Shown: piece by piece, positions 34,099-43,607 of the stretch | Position numbering within the stretch: the first letter of the stretch is position 1 | How the letters are laid out: every line of letters starts with the position of its first letter | Assembly: GCA_028693165.1 (NCBI GenBank) | Contig: JAQUVX010000021.1 | Location: 1 to 64,000, forward strand | Length of the DNA stretch: 64,000 nt | Direction: 5' to 3' | Source: Lachnospiraceae bacterium | Lineage (GTDB): Bacteria > Bacillota > Clostridia > Lachnospirales > Lachnospiraceae | Notes under the pieces: model-generated | Databases searched by the model: none | What the model saw: the letters and a program-made list of their open reading frames with translations, nothing else | What the model was told of the DNA's origin: nothing | Program-made: the position numbers and the translations under genes

Positions 34099-36642
34099 TT
34101 ATAATACTTTTCGTGTTTCACTGATTAGATTCTGCATCACAATCGGCTTCGCAATATGGCCATTCATCTCTGCGGCACGCGCTTTTTCCACGTCCTCCGC
34201 GAAAACATTGGCCGTCATGGCGATAATGGGAATCGTCTGCGCCTGCACATGGTCACTCGCCCGGATTGCCGCCGCGGCCTCATAGCCAGTCATAACCGGC
34301 ATCTGAATGTCCATGTAAATAATGTCATAATATCCGACCGGGGAAGAAAGGAATTTCGTTACGCCCTCGTCTCCATCCGCTGCAACCTCTACGGTAAATC
34401 CAATTTTTTGCAGGATTTTGCAGGCAATGGCCTGGTTGATCTTGTGATCCTCACATAGCAGTGCATGTTTTCCGTCAAACGAGATATTCTGCTGCTCCGG
34501 CGGTATGGTCTGCACCGTACTTGAATGGAAATCCCGCTCAAAGAAAAGCTCCACCGTAAAGGTACTGCCCTTATTCAGCTCACTGCTACAGGTAAGCCGG
34601 CCGCCCAGCGCTGTGACATAGCTTTTGCAGATGGAAAGCCCCAGCCCGCTGCCTTCAATCTTCTTTATGGCGGCAGCGTCCGCACGGATAAACGGTTCAA
34701 ATATATGCTCCATATTTTCTGCGGAAATCCCGATGCCGTTATCGGCAATCTCAAACCGCAGGGAAATCATCTCTGATTTCAGAGATGGCAGCTCCCTTGC
34801 CGTAAAGCGGACGGTTCCATGCTCCGGTGTAAACTTCACCGCATTATTCAGAAGATTGATCAGCACCTGGGAAAGCTTAAGCTTATCGCCCAGGAGGTTG
34901 CAATTTTTAAGCCCATCATAGTCTACACGAAATTCCAGATGCTTTGCCATGCACAGGGGCGCAATAATTTCGCACACATCATGCAGACATTTTTTCATGT
35001 CAAATGGCTTTTGGTCAATGAACATCTGGCCGCTTTCGATTCGGCTCACATCCAGAATGTCGTTAATCAGGCGCAACAGATGGTCGGCGGAATCCTGAAT
35101 GGTGTTCAGATATTCAAGCTGTGCCGTCTTATCATCCATGGCCTCAATGGCAAAGTTCGTCATATTGACAATGGCATTCATCGGGGTACGGATATCGTGG
35201 GACATATTAGAAAGGAAACGCGTTTTAGCGCCATTGGCACTGTCTGCCATTGCAAGCGCGTTTTTCAGGGTTTCCTCTCGCTCACGCTCCTGCGTGATAT
35301 CCTGAGCCATCGCAATAAATTCATTTTTATCACCCTCGACCGGATAAATGCGCATGACAAAATGACGGACCGCTCCGCCATCGGAATAAGGTATAAAGGA
35401 ACTGCAAAATTCCGTTTGTCCGTCCCAGCCCCCCAGTTCTTCATTGATTTGGCGAATTGCCGACGTTCCTTCCTCTGCGTGACTTTTGAGCTGATACCCC
35501 TGCCCATGATGAATAATCTGAAAAGAAGTATCACCAATAATCTGTCCTGCATTGGAAGAAATATAGAGCGGTGCTTCCTTCTCCGCAGAAAGCAGTGCAA
35601 ACGCATTCCGCGTATTTGTCACAAGCAAATCAAGCATCCGGTCTCTGGCCGTCAGCGCAAGGTCAAATTTCTTCTGGCGCGTTTTATAGACGAATACAAA
35701 GGCAACGATACCGCACACTAAAAACACTCCTATAATCGAAAAACTCAGAAACACAATATAGGAAGAAAATTCATTGGTAGCTTTATTTGCAATCTCCTCC
35801 GGCACCATATAAAACAGCCGCCAGACGCCACTGTCGGTACGAATCGGTGTCGTAACCACATATTCGCTGCTCTGCTCATTCTCAAGCAAAAAGGTGTATG
35901 CATCCTTATCCGGCAATTCTCCATCATAAACAAAATCCTTCTGATTCAGACAACGAATCGTTTTACCGTCAAACAGGGAAAATGCATTGTACAGATTGGG
36001 CGCACCCGTCGTCGTAAGCTGGCTGATCTTCGAGCCGTTGCATTGCGTCAGAAAAACACAGGACGTTCCATCAAAGGAAGACAGCCCCATATTGTCAATA
36101 AACGTATCCAAATCCTGCACCACCGATAAGGCAACAATTCTGGAATCATTGAGCGTAACGTCCGTTTCAATGGGAATCGTATAGGTAACCGTCGAGCGCA
36201 CAATGTTCATATACCTGCCGAACTTTTCCGCATTGTATACGAGTTCCGAAACAACATCATTGTTCTTCATATCCCCATCCGCGCTGATCGAAAATCCATT
36301 CTCGGTATACACATAGATGTCGGATATGTTCCAGATATCCCGTTCCGTCTGCAAAAGCTCCATCAGTCTGTCGCTGTCCTCCGGCGAATAGGTCTTCATA
36401 CCGTTTGAGATGCTTTTTGCAACCTTCCAGTCACTTTTAATTTTTTCTTCCACATAAATTTTGATTTGTGCGCTAATCTCAGCCAGATGACTGGCACTTT
36501 CGGATATAATATTGTCCTTGTATTTTCCAATAAAATTGCCAAACAAAACAATCATTGTGACAAAACACGCCATCAAGATACAAAGCAGAGAAAAAATGGC
36601 TTTGTTTTCTTTTATAATCAACTTTTTTATTTGAAAGCACAT
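34099..36642 (-). CDS. Membrane hybrid sensor histidine kinase with Cache-type sensor and one receiver
   Basis: About 847 residues. TM1 is at about 14-36, an extracellular dCache-like region runs to about 305, and TM2 is at about 310-335. A degenerate PAS, HisKA (FLSNMSHDIRTPMNAIVNMT) and HATPase_c (DNGIGISAENMEHIFEPF) follow. The C-terminal REC has IIYMDIQMPVMTG. The start at 36642 (MCFQIKKLII) is tentative; longer in-frame starts add 18 residues of non-family sequence. First gene of a kinase / fusion lipoprotein / kinase operon, downstream of nothing on the same strand but the recombinase. Confidence 0.87.
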   Translation of the reverse strand: MCFQIKKLIIKENKAIFSLLCILMACFVTMIVLFGNFIGKYKDNIISESASHLAEISAQIKIYVEEKIKSDWKVAKSISNGMKTYSPEDSDRLMELLQTERDIWNISDIYVYTENGFSISADGDMKNNDVVSELVYNAEKFGRYMNIVRSTVTYTIPIETDVTLNDSRIVALSVVQDLDTFIDNMGLSSFDGTSCVFLTQCNGSKISQLTTTGAPNLYNAFSLFDGKTIRCLNQKDFVYDGELPDKDAYTFLLENEQSSEYVVTTPIRTDSGVWRLFYMVPEEIANKATNEFSSYIVFLSFSIIGVFLVCGIVAFVFVYKTRQKKFDLALTARDRMLDLLVTNTRNAFALLSAEKEAPLYISSNAGQIIGDTSFQIIHHGQGYQLKSHAEEGTSAIRQINEELGGWDGQTEFCSSFIPYSDGGAVRHFVMRIYPVEGDKNEFIAMAQDITQEREREETLKNALAMADSANGAKTRFLSNMSHDIRTPMNAIVNMTNFAIEAMDDKTAQLEYLNTIQDSADHLLRLINDILDVSRIESGQMFIDQKPFDMKKCLHDVCEIIAPLCMAKHLEFRVDYDGLKNCNLLGDKLKLSQVLINLLNNAVKFTPEHGTVRFTARELPSLKSEMISLRFEIADNGIGISAENMEHIFEPFIRADAAAIKKIEGSGLGLSICKSYVTALGGRLTCSSELNKGSTFTVELFFERDFHSSTVQTIPPEQQNISFDGKHALLCEDHKINQAIACKILQKIGFTVEVAADGDEGVTKFLSSPVGYYDIIYMDIQMPVMTGYEAAAAIRASDHVQAQTIPIIAMTANVFAEDVEKARAAEMNGHIAKPIVMQNLISETRKVL

Positions 36643-36782
36643 CCTTTCTCTCTCGTATAACCGCCGAACTGACTTTCCCTGGCCGCTGCACCGCAAAAGC
36701 CCATTCCCGATATGATATCATAGATCTAGTATACCTTAAAAATATAAAATTTCAACAACAAACGACATCCTTTCATGGGATC

Positions 36783-38579
36783 TTAACCTGACTCCGTCAC
36801 CTCCCAATAGCTATGCGCGCCCCGTGCCTGATACCTGATCCGCCCCTGATCCTTCAAGTCCTGCAATCTTCTTCTGGTATAATAAATGGTTAGGCCAAGC
36901 TCCTCCGCCAGCCTTTTAGCTGATAATTCCGGCGAGGCCTGTAGCGTCTCGCATATTTTTTCATTCACTGCCGCTTTGCCGCTTTGGGTATAAGTCGGGA
37001 AATGGTAGTCTGCCCTTATTCGGTGTAAATTGAACGCATCAAACTGAATTTCCAAATATCCGGGATACACAGCGATCTTTTCCATGTTCCTCAGCATGCC
37101 AAGTGCCGCCGCCTCCCGGACACCTCCTTTGTCAAGCCGGTCTCTGATCTGCTCGATTCTCTGTTCCTGATCCCCGATCTGTTCCCCCTGTGGCTCCTGT
37201 GCATCCTGTTGCTTCATCGCTGCTTTCTTCTGCCGCAGCAGCGCAAGCTGACCGTCCAGCTTTTCACTCATCCGCTGATAATCACCGTTGCTCACCACGC
37301 CGGACAGCAGTTTCTCGATCAGAATATCCTTCTGCTTCCAAAGCTTCTGTTCTTCTTTGAGAATCGCTTTCCTCGGACTGCTGTGATCTGCTTTTTGCAG
37401 CACCAATCTGAGAATCTGAATGGCCTGCTCTGCAATGTCCTTGTCCTGCACCGCTTCCTCCTGAAAATACCGGCTGCAAGCACCCTTGACCACCTGGAAC
37501 AGCTTCTGCTCGTTCAGATGAACGTTGTCACAACCTTCCTCAGATCCGCTTCTCCCATAGGCAACATAGCGTTTACAGGACCATTCCACGACATCATTTC
37601 CGCGCACATCATGTCTTATGCGCTTATAATAGGGCGATCCGCAAAGGCCGCAGAACAGGATTCCGCTGAATGAATATCCATGTTCTTTTTTTACAGGCCC
37701 TTTTTGATCGCTGGTATTCTTAGTTTCCTTCTTTGCTCGCAGATCCATCGCATGATTTGCCCGCGTCCACAGCTCCTCGCTCACCGTCGCCGGCACCATG
37801 TTCTTATGCACGATCCACTCATGTTCCGGATTCCGGATCGTTTTCTTCGTGGTGAAATCATAATGAACCCGGTTCATTACCACCGTTCCCATATTAATCG
37901 GATTCCGTATGATCCTGCGAATCGCGGCATCCTCAAATCGCTTTCCTCTCTGGTTTGTGATTCCCTGTTCAAACAGCGCATTGGCAATCCTGCGGCTTCC
38001 CAGCCCGTCAGCCGCATATTCATACATCCGCCGCTTTACCGCTGCCTCTGCTGCCTCAAGCCGCACCGGTTTTCCGCGCTCTACGATAAAACCATATGCA
38101 TTCTGCGGAAGAATGACCGCAGTTCCCTTTGTCTGCCTTCGCCGGTGTGCCAAATTCAGTTTCTTGGAAAGCTCTCTGCTGTAATCCTCTGCCAAAATCG
38201 CCTTAATTCCCGTAATCAGTGCGTCATCCGGCGTATAAAATTTATGTTCGATATACATATACAGCCGCTTGTTGTTTTCAAGCATCCGGTTCAGGAACCC
38301 ATACCAGTCCGCCGTATTGCGCATCAGCCGATCCTGACTCTTGATCACGATGATATCGAATTTATCTGTCTCCAGATCCTCAAAAAGCCGCAGGTATTCC
38401 TTACGGCCTTTTGTTGTCGTACCACTTTTGGATTCGATATACTGGTCTGCCAGATCCCAGCCCTGCGCCTCCACACATTCCACGGATTCCTGCACCTGCA
38501 TCTCAAGTGCATTTTTCTGCGCCTCCTCCTCCGTACTGCACCGGTTGTAGGTCACCGCCCGTTCACGCAGAGGCATCAT
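36783..38579 (-). CDS. Large serine recombinase (site-specific integrase/resolvase family)
   Basis: 598 residues. The resolvase domain has the catalytic Ser in YNRCSTEEEAQ (about residue 15), with IVIKSQDRLMRN downstream. The recombinase domain is around 160-260, and a zinc ribbon follows with CGLCGSPYYKR, WSCKRY and GCDNVHL. A coiled coil (KEEQKLWKQKDILIEKLL) and a C-terminal winged-helix-like segment (RRRLQDLKDQGRIRYQARGA) complete it. All key residues are present, so it may be active. The ATG at 38579 has AAGG upstream and overlaps the small upstream gene by 17 bp. It lies inside the block that splits the ABC permease, though not at either end. Confidence 0.92.
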   Translation of the reverse strand: MMPLRERAVTYNRCSTEEEAQKNALEMQVQESVECVEAQGWDLADQYIESKSGTTTKGRKEYLRLFEDLETDKFDIIVIKSQDRLMRNTADWYGFLNRMLENNKRLYMYIEHKFYTPDDALITGIKAILAEDYSRELSKKLNLAHRRRQTKGTAVILPQNAYGFIVERGKPVRLEAAEAAVKRRMYEYAADGLGSRRIANALFEQGITNQRGKRFEDAAIRRIIRNPINMGTVVMNRVHYDFTTKKTIRNPEHEWIVHKNMVPATVSEELWTRANHAMDLRAKKETKNTSDQKGPVKKEHGYSFSGILFCGLCGSPYYKRIRHDVRGNDVVEWSCKRYVAYGRSGSEEGCDNVHLNEQKLFQVVKGACSRYFQEEAVQDKDIAEQAIQILRLVLQKADHSSPRKAILKEEQKLWKQKDILIEKLLSGVVSNGDYQRMSEKLDGQLALLRQKKAAMKQQDAQEPQGEQIGDQEQRIEQIRDRLDKGGVREAAALGMLRNMEKIAVYPGYLEIQFDAFNLHRIRADYHFPTYTQSGKAAVNEKICETLQASPELSAKRLAEELGLTIYYTRRRLQDLKDQGRIRYQARGAHSYWEVTESG

Positions 38580-38745
38580 CGATCTGCCTTCTTTCACCCA
38601 TCAAATTTCCACGCATGAATTTCTTCGCCTGAATTTTTTCATCCAGCGTTATGAGACCTTCCCTTTGAAGAAATTCAAATACCCCCTCCAGCGTCTCTTT
38701 CTGCCTGTTTTTCATAAGCATGGAATTTTCTTTTTCGCCAGACAA
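38563..38745 (-). CDS. Small protein encoded upstream of the serine recombinase
   Basis: Up to 60 residues, charged, no TM. The segment EGLITLDEKIQAKKFMRG resembles short helical SHOCT-like modules. The start is uncertain: TTG at 38745 or internal ATGs, none with a strong ribosome site. It overlaps the recombinase start, so it is probably cotranscribed. It could be an accessory or directionality factor, but the sequence does not prove this. Confidence 0.55.
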   Translation of the reverse strand: MSGEKENSMLMKNRQKETLEGVFEFLQREGLITLDEKIQAKKFMRGNLMGERRQIDDASA

Positions 38746-38810
38746 TCAATCAGTTCCTTTTGCTTTTGTAATAAGTTATGCCTGTCGGGATGCTTTCCTG
38801 CTTGATTTTG

Positions 38811-38848
38811 CAAAAGCAGCCGCTGCTTTTGGGCAGTGGCTGCTTTTG
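38811..38848. repeat. Nested palindromes next to the recombinase gene
   Basis: CAAAAGCAGC, one base, GCTGCTTTTG forms a perfect 10-bp-arm palindrome (38811-38831). A third copy GGCTGCTTTTG follows at 38838-38848. It may be a terminator for the decayed ATPase gene or a recombinase or regulator site. Confidence 0.55.
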
Positions 38849-38858
38849 GGGAAATGAT

Positions 38859-39278
38859 TTATTTGTGAGTTTTGGTGGTGTATGGGAACCGGCTTCCCAC
38901 CGCATAAATCGGAATGGAATCAAAACGGCTGCCTGCTCCTCCGGTGGATCGGGCCACATCTTTAGAAACCGTCACACTGTCAAAAATGACATTGGCGATA
39001 CCGCAGTCAGAGAAATATGCTCTGCGGTTGCTGATCGTATCTCCAACCTCCCCATTATTATACAGATCACAATATCCGATGATTCCGGAATAAAGCAGCC
39101 ACGAAGCCGCCCGCACCTGAATCTCATCGATAATCAGAATCGCATCTTCGAATCCAGACTCGTCCCGAACAAGATTGACATAGACTTCCGGATCATAATT
39201 CTAATATGCAAACTTGCACACCTCATGTGTCTTGCCCTCCTGCCTTAATTCCCTGCATATGTCATCACCTTTTTCCAT
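38859..39278 (-). pseudogene. Decayed AAA/DUF4143-type ATPase gene
   Basis: Reading the minus strand from ATG 39278 gives MEKGDDICRELRQEGKTH, then an in-frame TAG, then NYDPEVYVNLVRDESGF and a Walker B-like ILIIDEIQ. This jumps straight into late-domain sequence (WLLYSGIIGYCDLYNNGEV, RRAYFSDCGIAN). The usual middle of these ATPases is missing and no Walker A is present, so it is an internally deleted remnant with a stop codon. Such ATPases are often found on mobile or toxin-antitoxin-like loci; here it adjoins the recombinase. Confidence 0.7.
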
Positions 39279-39344
39279 CAAAATGTGTTCCCTGCTAGTA
39301 TTATATGTTATCCTTTCTATAACTACAAGAAAGAAACACTCATA

Positions 39345-41780
39345 TCAGACTCCAGTTTTCGCACTCCTATTCCCAGCCAAAACTGGCAAAGTGGAACCAC
39401 CGTAAGGCATCACAATCACCCTGGCCCCACGCCCCATCTCCTTTACAGCCGCGTCATATGCCTCCTGCACATGGTCAAAAGACTCCATGAAAATATTGCG
39501 TACCAGTTTCTTGTCAATTCCCGATACCAGAAATATCCTGGCCCGCTTTAACGCCCTTGCAAAGGAAGCAGCCTTGTGTCCACCAATCTGGAAATCTCTC
39601 TGTATCCGTTCCAGTATGCTGTCCAGGTCCTTTGCCTCCAGCATCCACTGCTCAAACACGGTTCCCCCCAATCCTTCCGGACACGCGCCTGTCAGGATGA
39701 TAATGCCTCCCGGACGTACTGCCTGCTCCGCGTTAGCCAGGGCCTTCTGGGTCTGATACAGATTCAGGTCCTTTGGTGCCCCGCCCTGGGAGACGATCAC
39801 GATATCTGCCAACTCATTGATTTCCATACGGTAAAACCCATCCAGGAACCTGCATCCCTGTCTGTGAGCCTCTCTCAACTCTCCTGCCACCGCATAAATA
39901 ACATTTTTATGCTCGTCCAGAACCACATTCAAAAGAAAATCCGCACCGCATATGGCGGCCGCCTCTTCCAGATCCTCCCGCACTGGATTTCCTTCAAGGC
40001 TTCCTGCCTTTGCCATTGGGTGAATCATCCTGCTGTGGTTTTTCTGAATAGCCTGCATGGTGGAAACCCCTGGCATGATTGCCTTTGCACCGCCGGAATA
40101 ACCAGCAAAGAAATGGTACTCTATATTACCCAGACATATTCTCAGATCAGCATGAACCACCTTATCCGCTATGTCCACCGGTGTCCCGGCCTTTGTCTCT
40201 CCCATATGAATAAAGCCGCATTCGGATGAATCTATACATCTGTATGTATTGTAAACCTCATCTCCCACCAGATGCCGCATCTCCTCCGGCGTATGTCTCC
40301 TGTGGGTACCCATCGCGAACACCACAGTGACATGGGATCGGCTGACCCCGGCCTTTTCCAGCCGTTTCAGTACATGGGGAAGCACTCTCCATGAGGGCAT
40401 GGGACGTGTAATATCACTCGTAATAATGACTACATCCTTTTTCCCCAATGCCAGTTTTTCAAGCCGCTCTGTACCTATAGGTGAATCCAGCGCCTGTTCA
40501 ATAATATCCTTCTCCGGCGCACACATCTCATTTTTATGAGGGATCAGGGTATGGGCAATGACGTCTCTGGGAATCTTTACTTTTTCCGTGCCGGTACCAT
40601 AACCAAGCTCTATCTCCTCCATTGCCCGGTGCCGCAGTTCATACACATCGTTGATCGTTACCAGCCCTGTTTTCTCCACATCCTGTGCAGTTCTTCTGCA
40701 GATCGCCCACTGACTGTAAGCCAGCATAAAGGCAGCCGCGCCCTTCTGCTCATCTGAAACAACTGCCTCTCCCAGATAATAAGTCGTGCTGCCATCCCGT
40801 TCCGGCCGGTCAGCCGGTCCCAGACCTGCGCCTGCGCAGGTTCCCTCCAGGTGAAGGCAGCCGTTTCTGATCTTCAGCTTCTGTGTCTCCAATGCCATCA
40901 TGATGAGATCCGCCCGGTGGACTGTCTCCTTGTTAAATATTCCCATTTTATATCCCTTATAAATGGAATACGCCACCATGGCAGAGGCGGAAGTCTCCAG
41001 ATAATTGCCAGGTTCCTTTTTCAGAAGCGTCAGTTGGAAGAACAGACCGCTTTCCTGATCCTGATACCGAAGCATTCCTTCCATGGCTTCCTTCCATAAA
41101 CCAGTCAGGTACTGCCATCCCTCTGTATCCCTTGGCAATATGGTACAGCAGTCCGCCAATGCCATCAGATACCAGCCCTCTGCCCTTGACCAGAAATTAG
41201 GGGAACGTCCCGTCTCTGGGTCAGCCCAGAACTGGCATTTTCCCTCATCATATGCGTGGATATACAGGCCGGTTGATTCATCATACAGGTACCTTCTCGC
41301 ATTTTCGAACTGCTTTACAACGTCTGCGCAGTTCTTCTTGCCCCCCAACTCCATTTCATACTGAAGGTAAAAGGGTGCCGCCATATAAAGACCGTCCAGC
41401 CAGATCTGACGGGGATATATCTTCTTATGCCAGAAACTTCCAGATTCTGTCCTTGGCTGATGCCGCAGCTGTTCCATAAGCTGCTCCGCGGCCAGGCAGT
41501 ACTTCTCCTGCCCTGTCTCTCGGTACAGAAAAAGCAGGCCACGGCCGGACGGAATCTTATCCAGACTATACTCCTCCTGGTCATACCACCGTATCCTGCC
41601 GTCAGCACATATGTAGCGATCCAGGAACACCCTGAGAGCCTCCGCATAGCGTTTCCTGCCCGTAGCCTCATACATGGCCTCCAGGGCAGTGAGGATGCAG
41701 CCGTCCTCATAGTTCCAGAACTTCCGGTCCAGTTTCATAAACTCTTCGGTGTACTGTCTGATATACGCTTCAGCTGTCAT
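39345..41780 (-). CDS. Fusion protein: GH105-type unsaturated uronyl hydrolase + LarA-type nickel racemase/epimerase
   Basis: 811 residues in one frame. Residues about 1-370 are a GH88/GH105 (YteR-like) alpha/alpha-barrel hydrolase (WYDQEEYSLDKIPSGRGLLF, catalytic Asp in IWLDGLYMAAPF, SPNFWSRAEGWYLMALAD). From Met387 a complete LarA-like protein (DUF2088) begins, MEEIELGYGTGTEKVKIP. It keeps the residues known from lactate racemase: His in GTHRRHT, His and Lys in YHFFAGYSGGAKAIMPG, His in KNHS. There is no ribosome site before codon 387, so a true fusion is likely. Its start overlaps leuD by 11 bp. It is the last gene of the GntR-controlled operon. A LarA domain implies need for the nickel-pincer cofactor made by LarBCE, not encoded here. 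Confidence 0.85.
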   Translation of the reverse strand: MTAEAYIRQYTEEFMKLDRKFWNYEDGCILTALEAMYEATGRKRYAEALRVFLDRYICADGRIRWYDQEEYSLDKIPSGRGLLFLYRETGQEKYCLAAEQLMEQLRHQPRTESGSFWHKKIYPRQIWLDGLYMAAPFYLQYEMELGGKKNCADVVKQFENARRYLYDESTGLYIHAYDEGKCQFWADPETGRSPNFWSRAEGWYLMALADCCTILPRDTEGWQYLTGLWKEAMEGMLRYQDQESGLFFQLTLLKKEPGNYLETSASAMVAYSIYKGYKMGIFNKETVHRADLIMMALETQKLKIRNGCLHLEGTCAGAGLGPADRPERDGSTTYYLGEAVVSDEQKGAAAFMLAYSQWAICRRTAQDVEKTGLVTINDVYELRHRAMEEIELGYGTGTEKVKIPRDVIAHTLIPHKNEMCAPEKDIIEQALDSPIGTERLEKLALGKKDVVIITSDITRPMPSWRVLPHVLKRLEKAGVSRSHVTVVFAMGTHRRHTPEEMRHLVGDEVYNTYRCIDSSECGFIHMGETKAGTPVDIADKVVHADLRICLGNIEYHFFAGYSGGAKAIMPGVSTMQAIQKNHSRMIHPMAKAGSLEGNPVREDLEEAAAICGADFLLNVVLDEHKNVIYAVAGELREAHRQGCRFLDGFYRMEINELADIVIVSQGGAPKDLNLYQTQKALANAEQAVRPGGIIILTGACPEGLGGTVFEQWMLEAKDLDSILERIQRDFQIGGHKAASFARALKRARIFLVSGIDKKLVRNIFMESFDHVQEAYDAAVKEMGRGARVIVMPYGGSTLPVLAGNRSAKTGV

Positions 41781-42285
41781 GGTCCTCCTCTTTCATCCGT
41801 CTGATAAACAAGGGCTTGATGCCTCCCGCTTCCAGAATAGACATTGCATATTCCCCGATTGTTTCACACTGGTAGTGTTCCCCCGTATCCAGGTTTTTGA
41901 GTTCCCCTGTTCTCATATTGATTTCCAAATTCTGACCGCTCTTTACCATTCCTCCAATGCCTCTGCACACCAGCAGAGGAAGTCCCAGATTAATGGCATT
42001 GCGATAAAAAATCCTTGCAAAGGATTCGGCTACCACAGCTCCCACTCCCATATTAAACAGGGCAATAGCTGCATGCTCCCTGCTGGATCCGCACCCAAAA
42101 TTAGTACCTGCCACAATGATTCCGCCCTTTGGAAAATCCCCTGCAATTCCTTCATCCACACCCTCCAGGCAGTGGCTTCCGATTTCCTCCGGATTGGTAA
42201 GAGCCAGATAACGGCCTGGATAAATCTGATCTGTGTCAATGTTTTTTCCAAGAACCAGAGCCTGGCCTGTAAATTCTTCCTTCAT
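41770..42285 (-). CDS. LeuD-like small subunit of an aconitase-family hydro-lyase
   Basis: 171 residues, usual LeuD size. It has LGKNIDTDQIYPGRYL at the start and GTNFGCGSSREHAAIAL in the swivel domain. The start at 42285 (MKEEFTGQ) fits family length. It forms the small subunit of a 3-isopropylmalate dehydratase-like enzyme with the LeuC-like protein upstream. No leuA or leuB is near, and the genes lie in a uronide operon, so a sugar-acid-derived substrate is more likely than leucine synthesis. Confidence 0.85.
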   Translation of the reverse strand: MKEEFTGQALVLGKNIDTDQIYPGRYLALTNPEEIGSHCLEGVDEGIAGDFPKGGIIVAGTNFGCGSSREHAAIALFNMGVGAVVAESFARIFYRNAINLGLPLLVCRGIGGMVKSGQNLEINMRTGELKNLDTGEHYQCETIGEYAMSILEAGGIKPLFIRRMKEEDHDS

Positions 42286-42289
42286 TTTC

Positions 42290-43588
42290 TCACTTCCCTT
42301 TCCCAGATGCTTCTGTTTTCCGTACATCCGAATCTCCTGAATTTTCGCAGGACGGGTCTGTCAGATACCCAGTCCATGCAGACATAGCTACGGTAGCCGG
42401 CGACGCCAGATATATACCGGAATCTCTGCTCCCCATCCTTCCCGGAAAATTCCGGTTTGAGGTTGTGACGCACACCTCTCCAGCGGCCAGGACCCCCTGG
42501 TGTGCGCTGAGACAGGGGCCACATCCAGGCGCGGATATGGTAGCCCCCGCGTCTATGAGCGTATCCAGGTATCCGTTTACGATACATTTCTTAAATACTT
42601 CAGCAGATGCCGGAATCACCACCATTCGGACATGAGAAGCGATTTTCCGCCCCTTAAGGATGCGGGCCGCTTCCCCTATATCCTCCACGCGTCCGCCGGT
42701 ACAGGCTCCCACAAATGCCTGATCGATACGGACCCTGCCGGCCTGTGCCACTGTGCCCACATTGTCCACACTGGAGGGCATGGAAACCTGAGGCTCCAGT
42801 CCGCTTATATCAAAAACATAGGTTTCCTCATATTCAAAATCACTGTCTGTGTGTTCCACCGTAAATGGGTGACTGCTCCGTCCTGCCACATAATCCAGAA
42901 CCGCCTGGTTTGGTTCCATGTAAGCTGTCTTTGCACCCATTTCCACCGCCATGTTGCAGAGCACCATGCGTCCAGCCACATCCAGTTGTTCCACATAGGT
43001 TCCGGTGAACTCGATCGCCTTATACACTGCCCCGTCCGCCTTCATTTTCCCTATGATGTACAAAATCACATCTTTGGGAAGCACATGACTTCCTGGTATA
43101 CCTTTCAGATGTATCCGTATGATTTCCGGCACCCTGAACCAGAGTTTTCCGGTTATCAGAACTGTAGCCATATCCGTGGCCCCAATGCCTGTTCCCAGGC
43201 ATCCGAATGCGCCATGGGTAGTGGTATGAGAATCGGTTGCCACCAGAATCATACCAGGATATACCAGGCCGGCCTCAGGCATGACCTGATGGCATATTCC
43301 TGCATTGATGTCAAAATGATAGGTAAGTCCCTGTTCTTCCCTGAACAGGCGCATCTCCCTGTGGTTCTGGGATGCCTCAATGGTGGGGGAAGGTGCATAG
43401 TGGTCAAATACAAAGGCCGCCTTCTCCCTGTCCCATATCTTCTTCCCTCCCATCTCCCGGAAGGAATAAATGGTCTGGAGATACAAATCGTTAATCTCCG
43501 CAAAATCAATGTCAGCCGTTATGATTTCCCCGCTTACTACCCGGTCACGACCGCTGTGCCTTGCCAATATCTTCTCTATCGCATGCAT
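42290..43588 (-). CDS. LeuC-like large subunit of an aconitase-family hydro-lyase
   Basis: 432 residues with the 4Fe-4S ligands in VGACTGGR and APGCGPCLSAHQG, and ATDSHTTTHGAFGCLGTGIG in the catalytic domain. The class is 3-isopropylmalate / homoaconitate / dimethylmalate dehydratase type. It would move a hydroxyl between adjacent carbons of a 2-hydroxy acid by dehydration and rehydration. It sits between the enolase-superfamily enzyme (19-bp gap) and leuD (4-bp gap). Confidence 0.87.
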   Translation of the reverse strand: MHAIEKILARHSGRDRVVSGEIITADIDFAEINDLYLQTIYSFREMGGKKIWDREKAAFVFDHYAPSPTIEASQNHREMRLFREEQGLTYHFDINAGICHQVMPEAGLVYPGMILVATDSHTTTHGAFGCLGTGIGATDMATVLITGKLWFRVPEIIRIHLKGIPGSHVLPKDVILYIIGKMKADGAVYKAIEFTGTYVEQLDVAGRMVLCNMAVEMGAKTAYMEPNQAVLDYVAGRSSHPFTVEHTDSDFEYEETYVFDISGLEPQVSMPSSVDNVGTVAQAGRVRIDQAFVGACTGGRVEDIGEAARILKGRKIASHVRMVVIPASAEVFKKCIVNGYLDTLIDAGATISAPGCGPCLSAHQGVLAAGEVCVTTSNRNFPGRMGSRDSGIYLASPATVAMSAWTGYLTDPSCENSGDSDVRKTEASGKGK

Positions 43589-43607
43589 ATCTTTTTCTCC
43601 TGTCTAC

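Noticed and set aside
41770-43588. LeuC/LeuD pair as leucine biosynthesis genes
   Set aside because: No leuA or leuB nearby and the pair is embedded in a uronide-catabolic operon; only the enzyme family is claimed.
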